Shown here in pieces: positions 62,436 to 64,000 of a stretch of DNA of 64,000 nt (position 1 is its first letter; every line of letters starts with the position of its first letter). The stretch lies in NCBI RefSeq assembly GCF_037392515.1, contig NC_090290.1:25379753-25443752 (forward strand), written 5' to 3'. Source of the stretch: Haliotis asinina (taxonomy: Eukaryota > Mollusca > Gastropoda > Lepetellida > Haliotidae). The position numbers and the translations under genes were made by a program. Under the pieces are notes generated by a model. It did not search any database and was not told where the DNA came from. It was given only the letters and a program-made list of their open reading frames with translations.

Positions 62436-64000
62436 GCAATCATTCGTTGTACATCAGCAATAATGTGGACATTATAGCATGTCAGAACAAACTTTGTAGT
62501 AAGCAGTGATAGAGACTTGTGTACGTATTGCACCTCATGAGAGGGCACAGTGATAGTGATCTCGATATCAGAACATAAATTATTTTTACGAAGAATGTTC
62601 ATTATGTTGATTATTATTCACGTTTGCCTTATCACAACTCTGGAAATGGATTATGTCCTTTCTAATCTAAACCTTCAGAATACTCTTTTGGATAAGACTG
62701 GTGATCTCACACTTTGCTGTATGAATTGAGGGATAATAATACATAGAAAAACTCTTAATACATTGTAGATGTATATTATTTCTGGACTATGTTCTTTGTT
62801 TTACCTCTGTGATGACTGTTATTGACTTACCAGCTGCTGATCTGGCAACTTAATACAAAACAATAGCATAACAGATACTTTTAAGATTTATCTGTTTTAA
62901 GGTATTTCTTGATTTTGGAAATGATGATTAATGCCTTTATTCATGTTGTATCTGTGAGATATTATGAGTGGGATAAGTTGTATCCATGGCAATTGTTGAC
63001 AGTATAACTCTTTTAATGAATAAAATGCTGTGTGTAAAATATGCCCCAGAGACCTGATATTTGTGTTTTCTGCTGCCCAGCTTGTACTGAGGAATCTACT
63101 GACCATGCAGTCAAACTGAAAGTCAAATTCTCTGTCATTCTCATATTGTGGAAGTACCAAGGTCAGGTTACATGGTTAATTAGGAAGCATTGTAGAGTCT
63201 GTGTGTTTCAGGTTTTTGGGTGTGACCCTCACCATGTTGATCTTGATGTGAACTGTGAAGGTGAGGGTCACCCATGCCTTGCAAAATCTGTGGATTGGAG
63301 TGATATCAGTTGTGTGACCAACTTTTAGTACCAGGTCATTATGACCTACATTTCGTGAGGGATTTGTATATGCAAGAAATTTAAGGAATGCTAAACGTTA
63401 CTTAAGCCTTGGCCAGAACTGCCTTTTACCCATGTCAGATTTAAGTGGAATAACAATTGTAAGTAGTTTTTCACAGCTTTTTTGTGTTTGACAGTGTAAC
63501 TATATAGAGTACTTTTCAGTATTAGCTTTGAGTGTGTTTACCTTATAAAGCATTAAGCCACTGTGATGGACTGACGCCTTGTGAAACCCCTGAAACCTTT
63601 GTCATTATTTTGATAATAAGATGATGTAGGCTGACACAGACACAGATGCTTTGCCATTGACAAAAAGCGAGTTGTCTGTTTTTGTAAACCACTTTTACAA
63701 CACCCAGTTTCGAAAAATGATCTGGAACCTTGCGAGTGTCATGAAAAGAAATAATTTATTGGAACAATTTATTTAGTGCACGGTATGGAAGCTTGCTGCA
63801 CGTTATCTGATGTGTCACATAGAGGGTGGAACAACAGTATTTAGAGAGTTGGCCAGTGCAGTGATATTGAACAATTACCTACATTGTCTGTTAACAACAC
63901 TTCATCAATAAACAGATAAAAACAGCACATCGTTTGTGAAGAAATACAACACATGTTGATGAGATTTTAAGGCACAGTCTTGTGACGCAGATTGAGTGGG

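Larger units (their letters stand above)
59957..64000. other. 3' flank of the EF-hand gene: UTR or intergenic DNA
   Basis: Contains a SINE-A split by a MITE (60108-60484), a small foldback (60874-60958), a 12-bp repeat (61815-61862) and a 50-bp repeat (62269-62435). The only exact AATAAA that I noted is near 63017, which would give a 3 kb 3' UTR; AATAAG at about 60041 is a weaker alternative. A 48-codon open stretch at 61908-62054 behind a good acceptor (TTAATTTCAG) could be an alternative last exon but has no family match. Near 63218-63273, GGGTGTGACCCTCACC faces GGTGAGGGTCACCC. Beyond 63300 I see nothing. Confidence 0.5.

Overview
The window is animal genomic DNA, most likely from a marine gastropod of the abalone (Haliotis) type. 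The reasons are spliced metazoan genes, a high density of short interspersed repeats with the GTGAGTGAGTTTAG...CGCAATATTCCAG head and of tRNA-derived SINEs that I recall as typical of abalone, and many mollusc-style foldback elements. The assignment to Haliotis rests on recognition of repeats, not on a search.

The core of the window is a cluster of four alpha-tubulin genes: gene 1 (8428-14010, minus), gene 2 (28552-32875, minus), gene 3 (37278-39688, plus) and gene 4 (45030-50089, plus). The two pairs point away from each other around 33-37 kb. All four share one plan: a first coding exon holding only the ATG, a 220-223 bp second exon, and a large last exon beginning with the aspartate split codon. 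With these boundaries each CDS is a multiple of three (450, 453, 450 and 452 residues). They differ in interesting ways. Gene 2 has two X-box (RFX) motifs about 210-250 bp upstream of its start and is a candidate ciliary isotype. Gene 3 lacks the K40 acetylation site. Genes 3 and 4 share homologous promoters and a 130-bp identical coding tract that suggests gene conversion. The stop codon of gene 2 is followed 11 bases later by a 3.8-kb, 56-copy, nearly invariant 68-bp tandem array.

Left edge (1 to about 4.3 kb): the 5' two thirds of a Ty3/Gypsy LTR element on the minus strand, running off the window. 16.8-21.4 kb: a 4.6-kb decayed DNA transposon with long terminal inverted repeats, subterminal 170-bp repeats and a cysteine-rich-tailed protein of a family common in marine invertebrates. 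34.8-36.6 kb, 40.5-43.5 kb and 31.4-31.9 kb hold several unrelated minisatellites.

Right part (54.2-60.0 kb, plus): a nine-exon gene for a 262-residue penta-EF-hand protein (sorcin/grancalcin/peflin type) with two microexons of 25 and 22 nt. Its eighth exon-intron junction has been amplified into a 13-copy 88-bp array in which each unit carries an acceptor-like and a donor-like splice site around a 39-nt in-frame segment. The remaining 4 kb is 3' UTR or intergenic DNA with SINEs and foldbacks.
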